A stretch of DNA of 64,000 nucleotides, taken from contig NZ_JAVJQO010000006.1 in assembly GCF_040218225.1 (NCBI RefSeq), forward strand, positions 248,001 through 312,000, read 5' to 3'. Both the position numbers and the translations under genes were made by a program. The DNA comes from Gracilimonas sp. Lineage in GTDB: Bacteria; Bacteroidota; Rhodothermia; Balneolales; Balneolaceae. The first letter of the stretch is position 1; every line of letters starts with the position of its first letter. The notes under the pieces were generated by a model. It did no database searches and was not told the origin of the DNA. It saw only the letters and a list, made by a program, of their open reading frames with translations. Below are positions 9,441 to 18,675 of this stretch, piece after piece.

Positions 9441-10739
9441 ATGAAATACTCAATAAAACTTTTAACACTCCTCCTGGTCTCAGTCTTTACTGCAGTTTCT
9501 TGTAGCGACTGGGTTGGAGAAACAGACGACCCGATTGATGAAATCGTGGACGATGCACTGAACAATGAAGAGCAGGTCCCATTCCTTGAGACTGGTGTTC
9601 TTGCGAACTTTGCTCAAACACATGATAACCTCTCCGTAACCGTTGATGGTTTATCAGATCTTCTTCAGTTTGACCCTGAAGGTAACTCTTTAGCAACATT
9701 CCCTACTTACCAAGAACTGGATCAGGGTGATATCACCTTTGATAACAACTCTGTTGACGGGGTTTACGCTAACCTTAATGAGACCCGTTTTCTCGCCGAT
9801 GATTTAATTCGTCGAATCGATCAAATTGGTAATTTTGAGGATGCAGCAGTACGTGATCAAGCGTTGTTTACTGCTAACTGGGTAGGAGGCATTTCCAGAT
9901 ACTGGTTAGGTTCTTACTTTGGTTTAGTACCAACAACTAAAGGAGCTCCTATTGATAACTCCGACATTATTCCACGTGCTGAGCTATATACTCAGGCAAT
10001 TGCGAAATACGATGAAGCACTGAATTATGCTAGCGCAGCTCAGGCTAAAATCGTTAACTCTCTCAAAGCTGAGCTCTATATTGCCCAGAATAATTATTCT
10101 GCTGCTGCTGATGCAATTGCAGACGGTGCACTTGTAAGTGGCGACGCACCTCTTCAGTCTCTTCACAGCCTTGAATCAACTAACGCTTGGTACAATGCTG
10201 CTGGACCAGGTCGTACTCAGTTAAACGTAGATCCACGATTCCCGGACTATATTTCTGACGTACCTGAAGAAGCTAACAGAATCGAAATCACAGGGTTTGA
10301 TGAAGACTTTTCTGGACAAGTAATTACATATTACTATGTTAATTACGAGCTAGATAGTCCTATTGATGTTGTTACCTGGCAAGAAGTTGCTTTAATGAAA
10401 GCAGAAATTCTTCTTGATAACCCAGCTGCTGATGTTGGAGACCCAGGTGCTACACCATTAAGTCTTATCAATGCTGTACGTGCCAGCCACAACATTCCAG
10501 ATTATGTTGGAACTGTTGATATGGATGTAATCATGGAAGAAAGAGAGAAAGAATTGTTCGCTACTGGCGATCGTCTACTCGACCAGTTAAGAACTGGTTC
10601 TTTTCACCTGCAAGGTGGTTCTCTTTATTCAGTGCCAAGTTCTCCGGTTACTGGTAACTCTTACCTGATTGTAGCTAATCCTTGGGAGCATTTACCAATT
10701 ACTTCCAGAGAAAGAAATAACAATCCTAACTTTAACTAA
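9441..10739 (+). CDS. SusD/RagB-type substrate-binding lipoprotein
   Basis: The surface lipoprotein partner of the SusC just upstream. I chose ATG 9441 rather than the upstream TTG because it puts a signal peptide with lipobox-like AVSC at the N-terminus. The protein is about 432 residues with TPR-like helices (for example around YTQAIAKYDEALNYA) and the C-terminal pattern of SusD proteins: TWQEVALMKAEILL, then INAVRA and EEREKELFATG, followed by a Leu/Arg segment. It is likely co-transcribed with SusC. A strong terminator follows 40 bases after the stop. Confidence 0.92.
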   Translation: MKYSIKLLTLLLVSVFTAVSCSDWVGETDDPIDEIVDDALNNEEQVPFLETGVLANFAQTHDNLSVTVDGLSDLLQFDPEGNSLATFPTYQELDQGDITFDNNSVDGVYANLNETRFLADDLIRRIDQIGNFEDAAVRDQALFTANWVGGISRYWLGSYFGLVPTTKGAPIDNSDIIPRAELYTQAIAKYDEALNYASAAQAKIVNSLKAELYIAQNNYSAAADAIADGALVSGDAPLQSLHSLESTNAWYNAAGPGRTQLNVDPRFPDYISDVPEEANRIEITGFDEDFSGQVITYYYVNYELDSPIDVVTWQEVALMKAEILLDNPAADVGDPGATPLSLINAVRASHNIPDYVGTVDMDVIMEEREKELFATGDRLLDQLRTGSFHLQGGSLYSVPSSPVTGNSYLIVANPWEHLPITSRERNNNPNFN

Positions 10740-10775
10740 TTAAAGCTTAGTTAATAACAATTTATTAGGGTTTAA

Positions 10776-10808
10776 AAGGCTTAACCGAACGGTTAAGCCT
10801 TTTTTTTT
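10776..10808 (+). terminator. Intrinsic terminator after SusC-SusD
   Basis: The stem AAGGCTTAACC pairs with GGTTAAGCCTT across a 4-base loop and is followed by a run of eight or more T. It ends the SusC-SusD transcript. Confidence 0.93.
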
Positions 10809-10909
10809 GCTGTTTGAGAAATACCTATGTGTGTTTATAAAGTCTTTTTTTTATATATATACTTATGTAATACTCAATGTCTTTAACATAGGCTTATCAG
10901 GTTATAATC

Positions 10910-12931
10910 ATGTTAACAGTAAAAATCCTACTAACACTGCTATTTAGTTTGGTTCAGCTGAATAGTTACTCTCTGGTTCAACAAATACCGACTGACCCCT
11001 ATCAGGAAGGTAAAAATGCTATTGAAAAAGGTGACTGGAAAGAAGGTATTACAATCTGGATTCAGTACTCAAATATAGCTGATAGCTCCGAAATTGATCC
11101 AAGAATTGGTTTTGAGTACATCGAATTTATCACTCAAAATAAGTACAAGAAGTACTATAAGTATGCTGCCCCCCTTTATTATAAAGCTTTATCCCGAAAT
11201 TCAGTTGATAAGTACAAATCCGTTTATTTAAAAGAATTGGAAAAAGCAAAACCACTTATTGAAAATAAAGACTACAGGCTCTGGAAAAATCAAATTGAAG
11301 ATGGGGATATAAAAGGGCTGGAAAATTTAAAAAAGTTTTGGCAACAAAAAGATGTTACCATAAGTGATACTTATAACGAGAGACTTATCGAATTTTGGGA
11401 ACGTATAGCTTATATAAAGAAAACTTTTAATCGCAATAAATCTACAGTATACGGCACCGACGACCGTGGTTTAATTTACCTTAAGCTTGGCAATCCAGAC
11501 TATATCAGAGAAGGTGTTCTTCAGTATAATCAGCTACAGGCAGAAGGCTGGGCACAAACAATCATTATAAATAATTACAATTCGACAACTTCAATATCTG
11601 ACAGCAGCTTTGCATCATCTTCATTAATTGGAGCAAGTTATAACAGTACGGCATTAGCCAAAAATCTGGCCTACCTTGCAAGGCAGTATTTCGATTATCC
11701 CCAATATGAGATCTGGATCTATAAAAATGAAAATGATTATAGAAACCTTGTTCATATTTTCGGGCAAAATGGTAATACAGGGGAGTTTTCAATAATAAAT
11801 ACAATAGACGATTTTATTCCCAGGTCGGCATTTAGAAAAAATTATGCCTCCGACAGTCAGTACCCGGTGCCTCCCGCTACGCTTCTGCAAATGATTTACT
11901 ATTCCCAGTTAACGACCATCGACCGTTTTTTTGCAAGCACTTATATTGATCTCCAAGAAGATATTCTTAACAATACAGAGATAAACAACAGAAATCTGGC
12001 ACACAAGTACCGATCCATACATCAGTCAAAAATGAATACACTGACTGCATTAAACCCTTCTGAAAAATCAGGACTGGATGATCTGAATACGCTGAATCTT
12101 AATGTAAGAAGGTATCGCATACTTGATGAGAATAATCAGAATATGGTCATTACTTATTTATATGCTGCACCATATGAGCAAATATTAATGTCTACACTAA
12201 CCGGAGAATTAAGCCCGGAAAATCTATTGCTAAATTATACTATTCAGCTTCGTGACAACAACTGGAACCTTCTCTTCAAAGATGTTAGGTCTACCAGGTT
12301 AAATGATGCTGTATTACAAAATAATGCCAATAATTATATTACCGTAGCTTTTCTTGTCCCAAATATAGAAGATGCAAATAACTTATTCGGGGTTGAATTA
12401 ACAGCTATTAATTCTGGTGATGTGGATTCTTCTGAAAAGGTGGAAAACTTAAAGGCTTATTCTAAGCTGGAAGAAAAAAGCATGGAACCTTTAAGTACGG
12501 ACCCAAATCAATTAGAGGCCAGTGATCTTATTCTTGGATATGCAGATTCCTCTTCTATAGAAGCAGGCAGTGAAATTCCTTTTTTCATCACCCCTGATAA
12601 TATAATTCCTACCAACAACAGCTTATTCCTAAGATTTGAAGTATATCACCTGGATCTTGACAATGGTTCATCCGAGTTTTCTATGAATTACAGAATAACT
12701 GAAGTTGAAGATGGTTTCTTCAAGCGCCTATTCAACAGAAATAATGAATTGAAAAGTATTACTGTAAACCTTAATTCATCATCATCTACCTATAAAAACA
12801 GTTTTGAAATTGTAACTGAGAAACTTGAACCCGGAACTTACAACCTCATCGCTACAATCAAAGACCTCAACTCAGGGCAGGAAATTGAGAAAGAGATTGA
12901 GTTTTCGATTTCAGATAAAGCCAATTATTAA
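10910..12931 (+). CDS. Exported GWxTD-family protein
   Basis: A 673-residue protein with an N-terminal signal peptide but no clear lipobox. The start at 10910 follows a TATAAT-like sequence a few bases upstream, so the leader may be very short. The GWxTD-type region is the variant YGTDDRGLIYLKLGNP near residue 185, and the C-terminal half is beta-rich. It is the second member of this family within 6 kb, and the pair brackets the SusC/SusD genes. Function is unknown. Confidence 0.75.
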   Translation: MLTVKILLTLLFSLVQLNSYSLVQQIPTDPYQEGKNAIEKGDWKEGITIWIQYSNIADSSEIDPRIGFEYIEFITQNKYKKYYKYAAPLYYKALSRNSVDKYKSVYLKELEKAKPLIENKDYRLWKNQIEDGDIKGLENLKKFWQQKDVTISDTYNERLIEFWERIAYIKKTFNRNKSTVYGTDDRGLIYLKLGNPDYIREGVLQYNQLQAEGWAQTIIINNYNSTTSISDSSFASSSLIGASYNSTALAKNLAYLARQYFDYPQYEIWIYKNENDYRNLVHIFGQNGNTGEFSIINTIDDFIPRSAFRKNYASDSQYPVPPATLLQMIYYSQLTTIDRFFASTYIDLQEDILNNTEINNRNLAHKYRSIHQSKMNTLTALNPSEKSGLDDLNTLNLNVRRYRILDENNQNMVITYLYAAPYEQILMSTLTGELSPENLLLNYTIQLRDNNWNLLFKDVRSTRLNDAVLQNNANNYITVAFLVPNIEDANNLFGVELTAINSGDVDSSEKVENLKAYSKLEEKSMEPLSTDPNQLEASDLILGYADSSSIEAGSEIPFFITPDNIIPTNNSLFLRFEVYHLDLDNGSSEFSMNYRITEVEDGFFKRLFNRNNELKSITVNLNSSSSTYKNSFEIVTEKLEPGTYNLIATIKDLNSGQEIEKEIEFSISDKANY

Positions 12932-12944
12932 TCCTGAAATAAAA

Positions 12945-12974
12945 AAAGCCTTCTGAAATTAATCAAAAGGCTTT
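12945..12974. terminator. Bidirectional terminator at the core/island edge
   Basis: Stem AAAGCCTT (12945-12952) pairs with AAGGCTTT (12967-12974), with A-rich sequence on the left. It can end the GWxTD gene reading right and the original tRNA gene reading left. Confidence 0.7.
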
Positions 12975-12980
12975 ATATAG

Positions 12981-13023
12981 TGGCGGGGGCAGGATTCGAA
13001 CCTGCGACCTTCGGGTTATGAGC
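12981..13023 (-). tRNA. 3' fragment of tRNA-Met(CAT): island attachment site
   Basis: On the minus strand this is the 3' half of a tRNA: anticodon loop CTCATAA (anticodon CAT), the 3' anticodon strand, variable loop, T-arm (GGTTCGAATCC) and acceptor strand ending CCCCCGCC-A with no encoded CCA. The match stops inside the anticodon stem, and the 5' half (D-arm and 5' acceptor) is missing. The flanking DNA to the right is foreign and carries a tyrosine recombinase 182 bases away. This is the left junction left when an element entered the tRNA gene. The reconstituted full tRNA should sit at the far right end, outside the window. Confidence 0.9.
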
Positions 13024-13204
13024 CTTACCCATTCTGGCGTGATATGGCCTCAAATGTATCCATAATGCCGTTTTATAGCTATTTAAAGCACACTTAAAAA
13101 CACACCATATCAAGTTAAACCGCCAAATGTTTGACCTATGTTGTACCCATTTTAGAAAAAGAATCCTTATGTTGTCTTAGGCACTCATTAAAGCAACATA
13201 GCTT
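13024..13204 (+). other. Integrase leader / attachment-site arm
   Basis: This 181-base stretch between the tRNA fragment and the integrase has no gene. It holds a dyad just before the integrase start (TATGTTG near 13169 and CAACATA near 13193). It is the expected place for integrase arm-type sites and the integrase promoter. Confidence 0.5.
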
Positions 13205-14422
13205 ATGGCTTCTTTAAAGGTACTACTGCGAACAAATAAACAAAAGAAAGACGGCACCTCTCCCCTTGTTCTGCGAATTACGCACAACCGAAAGTCACGT
13301 TACATATATTTAGGTCAATATCTGGATGAGAAGTATTGGGACTTTGATAATCAGCGTGTCAAAAAATCTCATCCTAATTCTAAGCGACTGAATAATCTTA
13401 TTCTTAAAAAATTGTCAGAAGCGAATGACACTGTTCTTGAACTAGAGACCAAAGATGATCCGGTCTCTGTTAAACAGATCAAGAATAAGGTCAAAAACAG
13501 TAATGCTGATATAAGCTTTTTTGATCTTGGTGAGAAACGAATCAAAGAGTATGAAGATAAAGGTACGTTCTCAGTAGCCCGTGCCGATCAGTCGATCTTG
13601 AACAATGTTGAAACATTCAATGGTGGTAAAGACCTCTACTTCCATGAAATCACAGTCTCTTTCTTAGAGAGATTTAAAACCTACTGCCTAACTGAACTCA
13701 AACACAAGAAACGTACGGCCACTAACCAGTTGATGCTGATTAGAACACTTTACAATAGAGCTATAAAAGAAGGTATCGTGGATGAGAAGAATTATCCTTT
13801 TGGCGGTGATAACGTCACAATCAAATTGAGTTCTGGGAATAAGATTGGATTAACCGAAGAAGAAATCAGAACTATTGAAGAGATGGAGTTCGAGAAAAAC
13901 ACCTCCATCTGGCATACAAAGAATATATGGCTCTTCTCATTCTATTTCGCCGGAGTGCGAATATCAGATGTTTTATCTTTAAGATGGTCTGACATTAAGA
14001 ATGACCGTCTCTACTATGAAATGAGTAAGAACGAAAAGCCTGTGTCTTTAAAAATCCCGGATAAGGCTATAGAGATATTGGCAAGTTACAGACCTGATAA
14101 ACAGTCAAAGAATGACTATGTGTTCCCTTACTTAAAGGAAGCCGATCAGGATGATGAAGAGGATATATTCCGAAAGTCACGGAATGCGGCTCGTCTATTT
14201 AATAAGTGGCTGAAAAGAATTGCAGAGCAAGCCGAGATTGATAAGAACTTATCCAATCATATCTCCCGTCATTCCTTTGGCAATATCGCCGGAGAGAAGA
14301 TTCACCCGTTGATGCTCCAAAAACTTTACCGTCATTCTAACCTTAAAACGACAATCAATTACCAGGCTAACTTCATAAATAAAGAGGCTGATGACGCTCT
14401 AGATAAGGTTATAGACTTCTGA
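13205..14422 (+). CDS. Tyrosine recombinase (integrase) of the tRNA-Met island
   Basis: A 405-residue site-specific recombinase of the type common in Bacteroidota mobile elements. It has an N-terminal arm-binding domain (about 1-80), a SAM-like core-binding domain (about 105-210) and a catalytic domain. Catalytic residues seen are Arg in GVRISDVLSL, the HISRH motif, the second His in LYRHSNLKTT and the nucleophile Tyr in INYQ. It is full length. Its position next to the cut tRNA fragment makes it the enzyme that inserted the island. The start at 13205 gives the usual N-terminus. Confidence 0.95.
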   Translation: MASLKVLLRTNKQKKDGTSPLVLRITHNRKSRYIYLGQYLDEKYWDFDNQRVKKSHPNSKRLNNLILKKLSEANDTVLELETKDDPVSVKQIKNKVKNSNADISFFDLGEKRIKEYEDKGTFSVARADQSILNNVETFNGGKDLYFHEITVSFLERFKTYCLTELKHKKRTATNQLMLIRTLYNRAIKEGIVDEKNYPFGGDNVTIKLSSGNKIGLTEEEIRTIEEMEFEKNTSIWHTKNIWLFSFYFAGVRISDVLSLRWSDIKNDRLYYEMSKNEKPVSLKIPDKAIEILASYRPDKQSKNDYVFPYLKEADQDDEEDIFRKSRNAARLFNKWLKRIAEQAEIDKNLSNHISRHSFGNIAGEKIHPLMLQKLYRHSNLKTTINYQANFINKEADDALDKVIDF

Positions 14423-14453
14423 TAAAATGAAGCCATATAATAAAGGATAAAGA

Positions 14454-15503
14454 ATGGATCTAAGTAATAAAACTATCTGGCAACAAGCTTGTGGTGATAC
14501 AGACAGAAACTATAGTAAAGTATGCCTAGACTGGGATGTTATTCTTAATGGTCCCGGAATACATGGGAAAACACCAGACACTAATAAAAAATTACGGAAC
14601 CTTGGCTTTTCATCGAGAAAAGTTACTGACTTAAATAGATTTGCTTTGGAGATGAAAGATGGTGATCTGGTAGTCTTAAGACTGGGGACAGGATTAATTC
14701 ATGGCATAGGGGTAATAGTGGGTGACTATCAATGGTTAGATATCTTTGGAGATATTGATGGTTGGGATTTACAACATGTTCGAAGAGTAAAATGGCTCAA
14801 AAAGTTTTACTCCCCTATCGAGTTTGATACTTATACTTTGAAGCAAGGCGACACAACTCAGATTCTTGATTCAGATACAATAAATGATTGGATTCAATCA
14901 CTTGATATTAGTGAGGAGGAGATGAATCGCGAGTTAGTTCAGCTGCCTACAGATATTGATTATTCAGAAGTTTCTCATGAAGATATTTCTGAATTTTTAT
15001 TCGCAGAAGGTGTTGCAAGTAATTCAATAAACAGGCTTACAGAAGAGATTGATGAACTTCAAAGAATTGCAAAATGGTATCAAAATCATACGATCCCTTC
15101 TGAGCATGAAACTGTAGCATATCTTGTAGCTCCCTTATTAAGAGCTTTAGGATGGACACCGCAAAAGATGGCCGTTGAATGGAATAGGGTCGATGTTGCT
15201 CTATTTAAATCATTACCCCGAGAAGACCAAAATCTTACAATTGTGGTTGAGGCAAAGAAAAAGGGCTACTCTTGTTTAACTGCCAGATCGCAAGCTGAAT
15301 CTTATGCAATAAATCGTTCTGGTTGTGATCGCCTGATCGTTACCGATGGCCTTAGATATGGTATCTATTTTAAGAAAGACGATGACTTCAATCTTTATGC
15401 ATATATGAACCTTACTAACTTAAGAAGCTCTCATCCTATCTATAAATGTAGAGGAACACAGCACGCATTACTTGCAATTACACCTGAGTGGAATCCAAAT
15501 TAA
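14454..15503 (+). CDS. Orphan nuclease: PUA/EVE-like domain plus HsdR_N-type PD-(D/E)xK domain
   Basis: A 349-residue protein. The first ~115 residues contain GDLVVLRLG and a Gly/Trp-rich beta pattern like the PUA/EVE-type modules seen in modification-dependent nucleases. The C-terminal ~150 residues match the nuclease domain at the N-terminus of type I restriction subunits: an initial Glu in SEHETVAYLVAPLL, Asp in RVDVALF, and E-x-K in VVEAKKKG. No HsdM, HsdS or helicase motor is nearby, so it is not a type I system. It sits directly after the integrase, a common defence slot. A single-protein restriction role is an inference. Confidence 0.62.
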   Translation: MDLSNKTIWQQACGDTDRNYSKVCLDWDVILNGPGIHGKTPDTNKKLRNLGFSSRKVTDLNRFALEMKDGDLVVLRLGTGLIHGIGVIVGDYQWLDIFGDIDGWDLQHVRRVKWLKKFYSPIEFDTYTLKQGDTTQILDSDTINDWIQSLDISEEEMNRELVQLPTDIDYSEVSHEDISEFLFAEGVASNSINRLTEEIDELQRIAKWYQNHTIPSEHETVAYLVAPLLRALGWTPQKMAVEWNRVDVALFKSLPREDQNLTIVVEAKKKGYSCLTARSQAESYAINRSGCDRLIVTDGLRYGIYFKKDDDFNLYAYMNLTNLRSSHPIYKCRGTQHALLAITPEWNPN

Positions 15504-15512
15504 ATGCATTAA

Positions 15513-16319
15513 ATGAAAAATAGATCTGCCCCTAAAATATATTTAAATCATAATCCTAATACACCTTTCATAAAAGATTTTTGGATATACACACCTTCTG
15601 GTGAAAAATCTGATTTTTACAATGTATATCCAGATGGCTACTCAGACATCATCTTTAAAATTGCTAAGGTTCAGAATAGGCTATACATATCTAAACCACG
15701 AATAATGGGTTTGCTTACTAAACCTAAATCTTTCAGTGGTCATGGAACTGAAATAATAGCTGGTATTAGAATTACACCCAGTTCAGCTTATCATTACTTT
15801 GATGTTAAAGAAGAAGCAAATATCAACGATATTTCAATAGAGTTTACTAAGGGAACTCAATCTGAAGTTTCAATTCCTGTTTTAAATAACTCAATTGAAT
15901 CAACAGTTCTTATTTTCCTAAAAAACTTCACGCTAAAGCACCTCTACAAAGATAAAGATCCCATTCCAATCAACTACGCAATTGATCTTATTTTAAAAAA
16001 AAGTGGTAATATTGATATTAAAAAGCTTAGCTCTCAAACCGGCTATTCCTTAAGGCATCTTGAAAGGAAATTTCAAGCAGTAATTGGCATTGACCCAAAG
16101 AAATACGCATCAATCGTTCGATTTAGAAAAGCCCTTTATATGGTAAAAAATACAAATTTATCATTACTCGAAATTGCTTTTAGCACTGGGTATTATGACC
16201 ATCCTCACCTTACTAAAGAGATAAAAAATCACTCTTTTCATACCCCGTCGAAGATTAGAACTGAAAATGTCGAATATTTACAAAGCTTAAATCTCGACTT
16301 AAAATTATGTTCTGGCTAA
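15513..16319 (+). CDS. AraC-family transcriptional regulator
   Basis: A 268-residue cytosolic regulator. The N-terminal ~150 residues form a beta-rich sensing domain like those in AraC proteins with a DUF6597-type N-terminus. The C-terminal ~100 residues are the double helix-turn-helix (IKKLSSQTGYSLRHLERKF, then LLEIAFSTGYYDHPHL). It begins 9 bases after the nuclease gene and heads a same-strand group with a methyltransferase, OsmC and PhzF genes, which it may control. Confidence 0.88.
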   Translation: MKNRSAPKIYLNHNPNTPFIKDFWIYTPSGEKSDFYNVYPDGYSDIIFKIAKVQNRLYISKPRIMGLLTKPKSFSGHGTEIIAGIRITPSSAYHYFDVKEEANINDISIEFTKGTQSEVSIPVLNNSIESTVLIFLKNFTLKHLYKDKDPIPINYAIDLILKKSGNIDIKKLSSQTGYSLRHLERKFQAVIGIDPKKYASIVRFRKALYMVKNTNLSLLEIAFSTGYYDHPHLTKEIKNHSFHTPSKIRTENVEYLQSLNLDLKLCSG

Positions 16320-16363
16320 TTCATTCCACTTAACATGCTTAAACATGTTAGCTGAACTAGCTT

Positions 16364-16990
16364 ATGAAATTGTCAGAAAAAGAATTCGCTGAAAATCTAC
16401 GCCACCCTTTCGGTGAATCGGGAAAAGCCGTCGCTGAATTCATGAAAAGTGGTAATAAATACATGTACGATCATGTGCTAACCCATTTTGAAAAACTCAG
16501 TGATGTAAATAAAATAATTGAGATTGGATGTGCTGATGGATCAAACAGCTTAAGCATAATAGAAAGAAGTAACGCAAATTACATTGGGATAGACAAATCA
16601 GGTGATATGATAAAACTTGCTACTGATTCTTACTCTAACCATCCCAAATCACCCCTTTTTTATAAAGGCTCCGCCGAGTCTTTTTCAAAAATTTCAGAGT
16701 CAGCAGATCTAATATTTATGGTCAACGTTATCTACTTCATTAATGACCTTGACCTTCTTTTTAAGCACTCTAAAAAGGTTCTGAATAGAGGGTTACTCTT
16801 AATATGCTACAAAAGCTCCAGACAATTAGACAAATCATGGAGCAAATACGGTTTCAATTTTTATACTGATAAAGACATATATAATGCTGCTTTAAAATCT
16901 GGATTTAAAAGACTAGCAATTGATCGAATTAAACCAGGTGATTATAACTCAGTTATACAAATTTTTCAAATCTATGTACCACATTCTTAA
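16364..16990 (+). CDS. Class I SAM-dependent methyltransferase
   Basis: A 208-residue Rossmann-fold methyltransferase. Motif I is IIEIGCADGSNS (about residue 45), followed by the acidic strand end YIGIDKS, which binds the SAM ribose. The substrate cannot be told from the sequence. It lies between AraC and OsmC genes on the same strand and is AT-rich compared with the core. Confidence 0.8.
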   Translation: MKLSEKEFAENLRHPFGESGKAVAEFMKSGNKYMYDHVLTHFEKLSDVNKIIEIGCADGSNSLSIIERSNANYIGIDKSGDMIKLATDSYSNHPKSPLFYKGSAESFSKISESADLIFMVNVIYFINDLDLLFKHSKKVLNRGLLLICYKSSRQLDKSWSKYGFNFYTDKDIYNAALKSGFKRLAIDRIKPGDYNSVIQIFQIYVPHS

Positions 16991-17064
16991 GTCTATTTGA
17001 TGTGTTTTAATATAAGAATCGAAGTCCATTGTAATATTTCGGATAAAATATTTTAGGTGATAAA

Positions 17065-17517
17065 ATGAGCAAGTATAAAATAAAAATTGAGTGGAAAAGT
17101 GATGTTAAAGATTTTACTCAAGGCGAATATTCAAGAAAACATAAGTGGAAATTCGATGGTGGTTTAGAAATAACTGCTTCCTCCTCTCCATCTGTAGTTC
17201 CTATTCCATTTTCTATAGAAGAGGCTGTAGATCCTGAAGAAGCGTTTATTTGCTCAATATCAAGCTGTCATATGTTGTGGTTTTTAGACTTAGCAGCTAA
17301 AAAAGGAATAAATATCCATGAATATAACGATGAGGCTATCGGGATTATGAAGAATAAAAATGGTGCTATCCAAATAACTGATGTTCAACTTCATCCTAAG
17401 ATCACTGGCATTGATGGAGAATTAGATAAGAATTTATTAGAGCAACTACATCATGAGGCACATAAAAGATGTTTCATCGCAAATTCTGTAAAAACCAACA
17501 TTGAAGTAATCTTCTAG
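17065..17517 (+). CDS. OsmC-family protein
   Basis: A 150-residue OsmC/Ohr-type protein, a family that reduces organic hydroperoxides with paired cysteines. Visible residues are Cys in FICSISSCHMLWFLDLAAKKG and a later Cys in KRCFIANSVKTNIEV. The second is in the expected place for the resolving cysteine. It ends 4 bases before PhzF, so the two are probably co-transcribed. Confidence 0.85.
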   Translation: MSKYKIKIEWKSDVKDFTQGEYSRKHKWKFDGGLEITASSSPSVVPIPFSIEEAVDPEEAFICSISSCHMLWFLDLAAKKGINIHEYNDEAIGIMKNKNGAIQITDVQLHPKITGIDGELDKNLLEQLHHEAHKRCFIANSVKTNIEVIF

Positions 17518-17521
17518 TTTT

Positions 17522-18379
17522 ATGTCTAAAGGCATTTCATTTTATACTATTGATGTATTTACAGATCAGGTTTTTTCCGGGAATCAACTGGCTGTCTTTA
17601 TAGAAGACCGCTCAATTGATGATCAATTCAAACAAGGCTTAGCTAAAGAATTAAACTATTCTGAGACTACATTTATAAAACCCATTTCTGGTGACAAATA
17701 TTACTGTCAAATTTTTACACCTGAACATGAAATTCCATTTGCCGGACATCCAACATTGGGATCTGCTGCTATAATCTATTTCAATTATGAGGAAAAAGGG
17801 GAAATAAAGCTAGTTGAAAAAATTGGTGAGATAGAATGCAGTGTTACTCAAAAGGAGAATTTTAGTTTTTCAGTACAGACTGATTTAGATCTGGATTTAC
17901 CTATTAGGAAAATTAAAGTAGCCCCTGACACAATTAATAAGATAATCGGAATGGATATTTTTAATACTACTAACCATTTCAGTGTTATCAACTCAGGGGG
18001 AGACTATTTGATGATCCAAATCCCAGAAGATTTTTCTATTAATGAAATAAATATTAGTCTGAAAGACTTAGCAAATATTAGCAAAGAAAATTCAGGTTTA
18101 GATCTTTATCTCTTTAAAAAAGTAGATAAAAATCAGTATTCAGTAAGAATGTTTGCCCCAAATGCTGGAATTCTGGAAGACCCTGCAACCGGTAGTGCTG
18201 CTGTTGCATTAGCAAAGCTTCTATACAAAGAGCATAATATTTCAGAAGAGGAGTTAATTATTCATCAAGGAAGAGCCCTCAGCCGTCCATCAAAAATCTA
18301 TGTAACTCATTTAAGTAATGGAAAAATTAGACTGAAGGGTAATGCAAGGCTTGTTCTTAATGGAAAGACATTAATTTAA
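17522..18379 (+). CDS. PhzF-family isomerase
   Basis: A 285-residue protein of the PhzF (diaminopimelate-epimerase-fold) family of isomerases. Family features are VFTDQVFSGNQLAVF at the N-terminus, with the catalytic Glu in NYSETTFI, FTPEHEIPFAGHPTLG, and RMFAPNAGILEDPATGSAA. The substrate is unknown. It follows OsmC by 4 bases and precedes the HTH gene by 4 bases, so it lies in a rightward operon-like run. Confidence 0.92.
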   Translation: MSKGISFYTIDVFTDQVFSGNQLAVFIEDRSIDDQFKQGLAKELNYSETTFIKPISGDKYYCQIFTPEHEIPFAGHPTLGSAAIIYFNYEEKGEIKLVEKIGEIECSVTQKENFSFSVQTDLDLDLPIRKIKVAPDTINKIIGMDIFNTTNHFSVINSGGDYLMIQIPEDFSINEINISLKDLANISKENSGLDLYLFKKVDKNQYSVRMFAPNAGILEDPATGSAAVALAKLLYKEHNISEEELIIHQGRALSRPSKIYVTHLSNGKIRLKGNARLVLNGKTLI

Positions 18380-18383
18380 AAGT

Positions 18384-18653
18384 ATGGAAGTTATTTGTAT
18401 AGAGACAGAAGCTTTCTACCAGTTAATTGATAAGGTTGTAGAGAGATTGGAATCAAGCGATCCAGAAACAAATAACAAATGGATTGATACAGATACAGCA
18501 ATGGACATGCTAGGCATCAAGTCTAAGACGACTTTACAAAAGTATAGGGATAACGGGAACATACGTTTCACTCAGCCCCGTAAGAAGATCATTCTGTATG
18601 ATAGGGATTCAATCTTAGATTTTTTGGAGGGGAATGCTAAAGAGACCTTCTAA
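18384..18653 (+). CDS. Helix-turn-helix (excisionase-like) protein
   Basis: An 89-residue small DNA-binding protein. The C-terminal half has the winged-HTH pattern of excisionase/MerR-like proteins in Bacteroidota mobile elements (WIDTDTAMDMLGIKSKTTL, then a Tyr-Arg recognition segment and ILYDRDSILDFL). It starts 4 bases after PhzF, but by type it belongs with the mobility genes. It could be the directionality factor of the island integrase (inference). Confidence 0.75.
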   Translation: MEVICIETEAFYQLIDKVVERLESSDPETNNKWIDTDTAMDMLGIKSKTTLQKYRDNGNIRFTQPRKKIILYDRDSILDFLEGNAKETF

Positions 18654-18675
18654 AATATCACTCATTCCACATCAA

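Noticed and set aside
14454-15503. Type I restriction-modification system
   Set aside because: Only an HsdR_N-like nuclease domain is present; there is no helicase motor, HsdM or HsdS.
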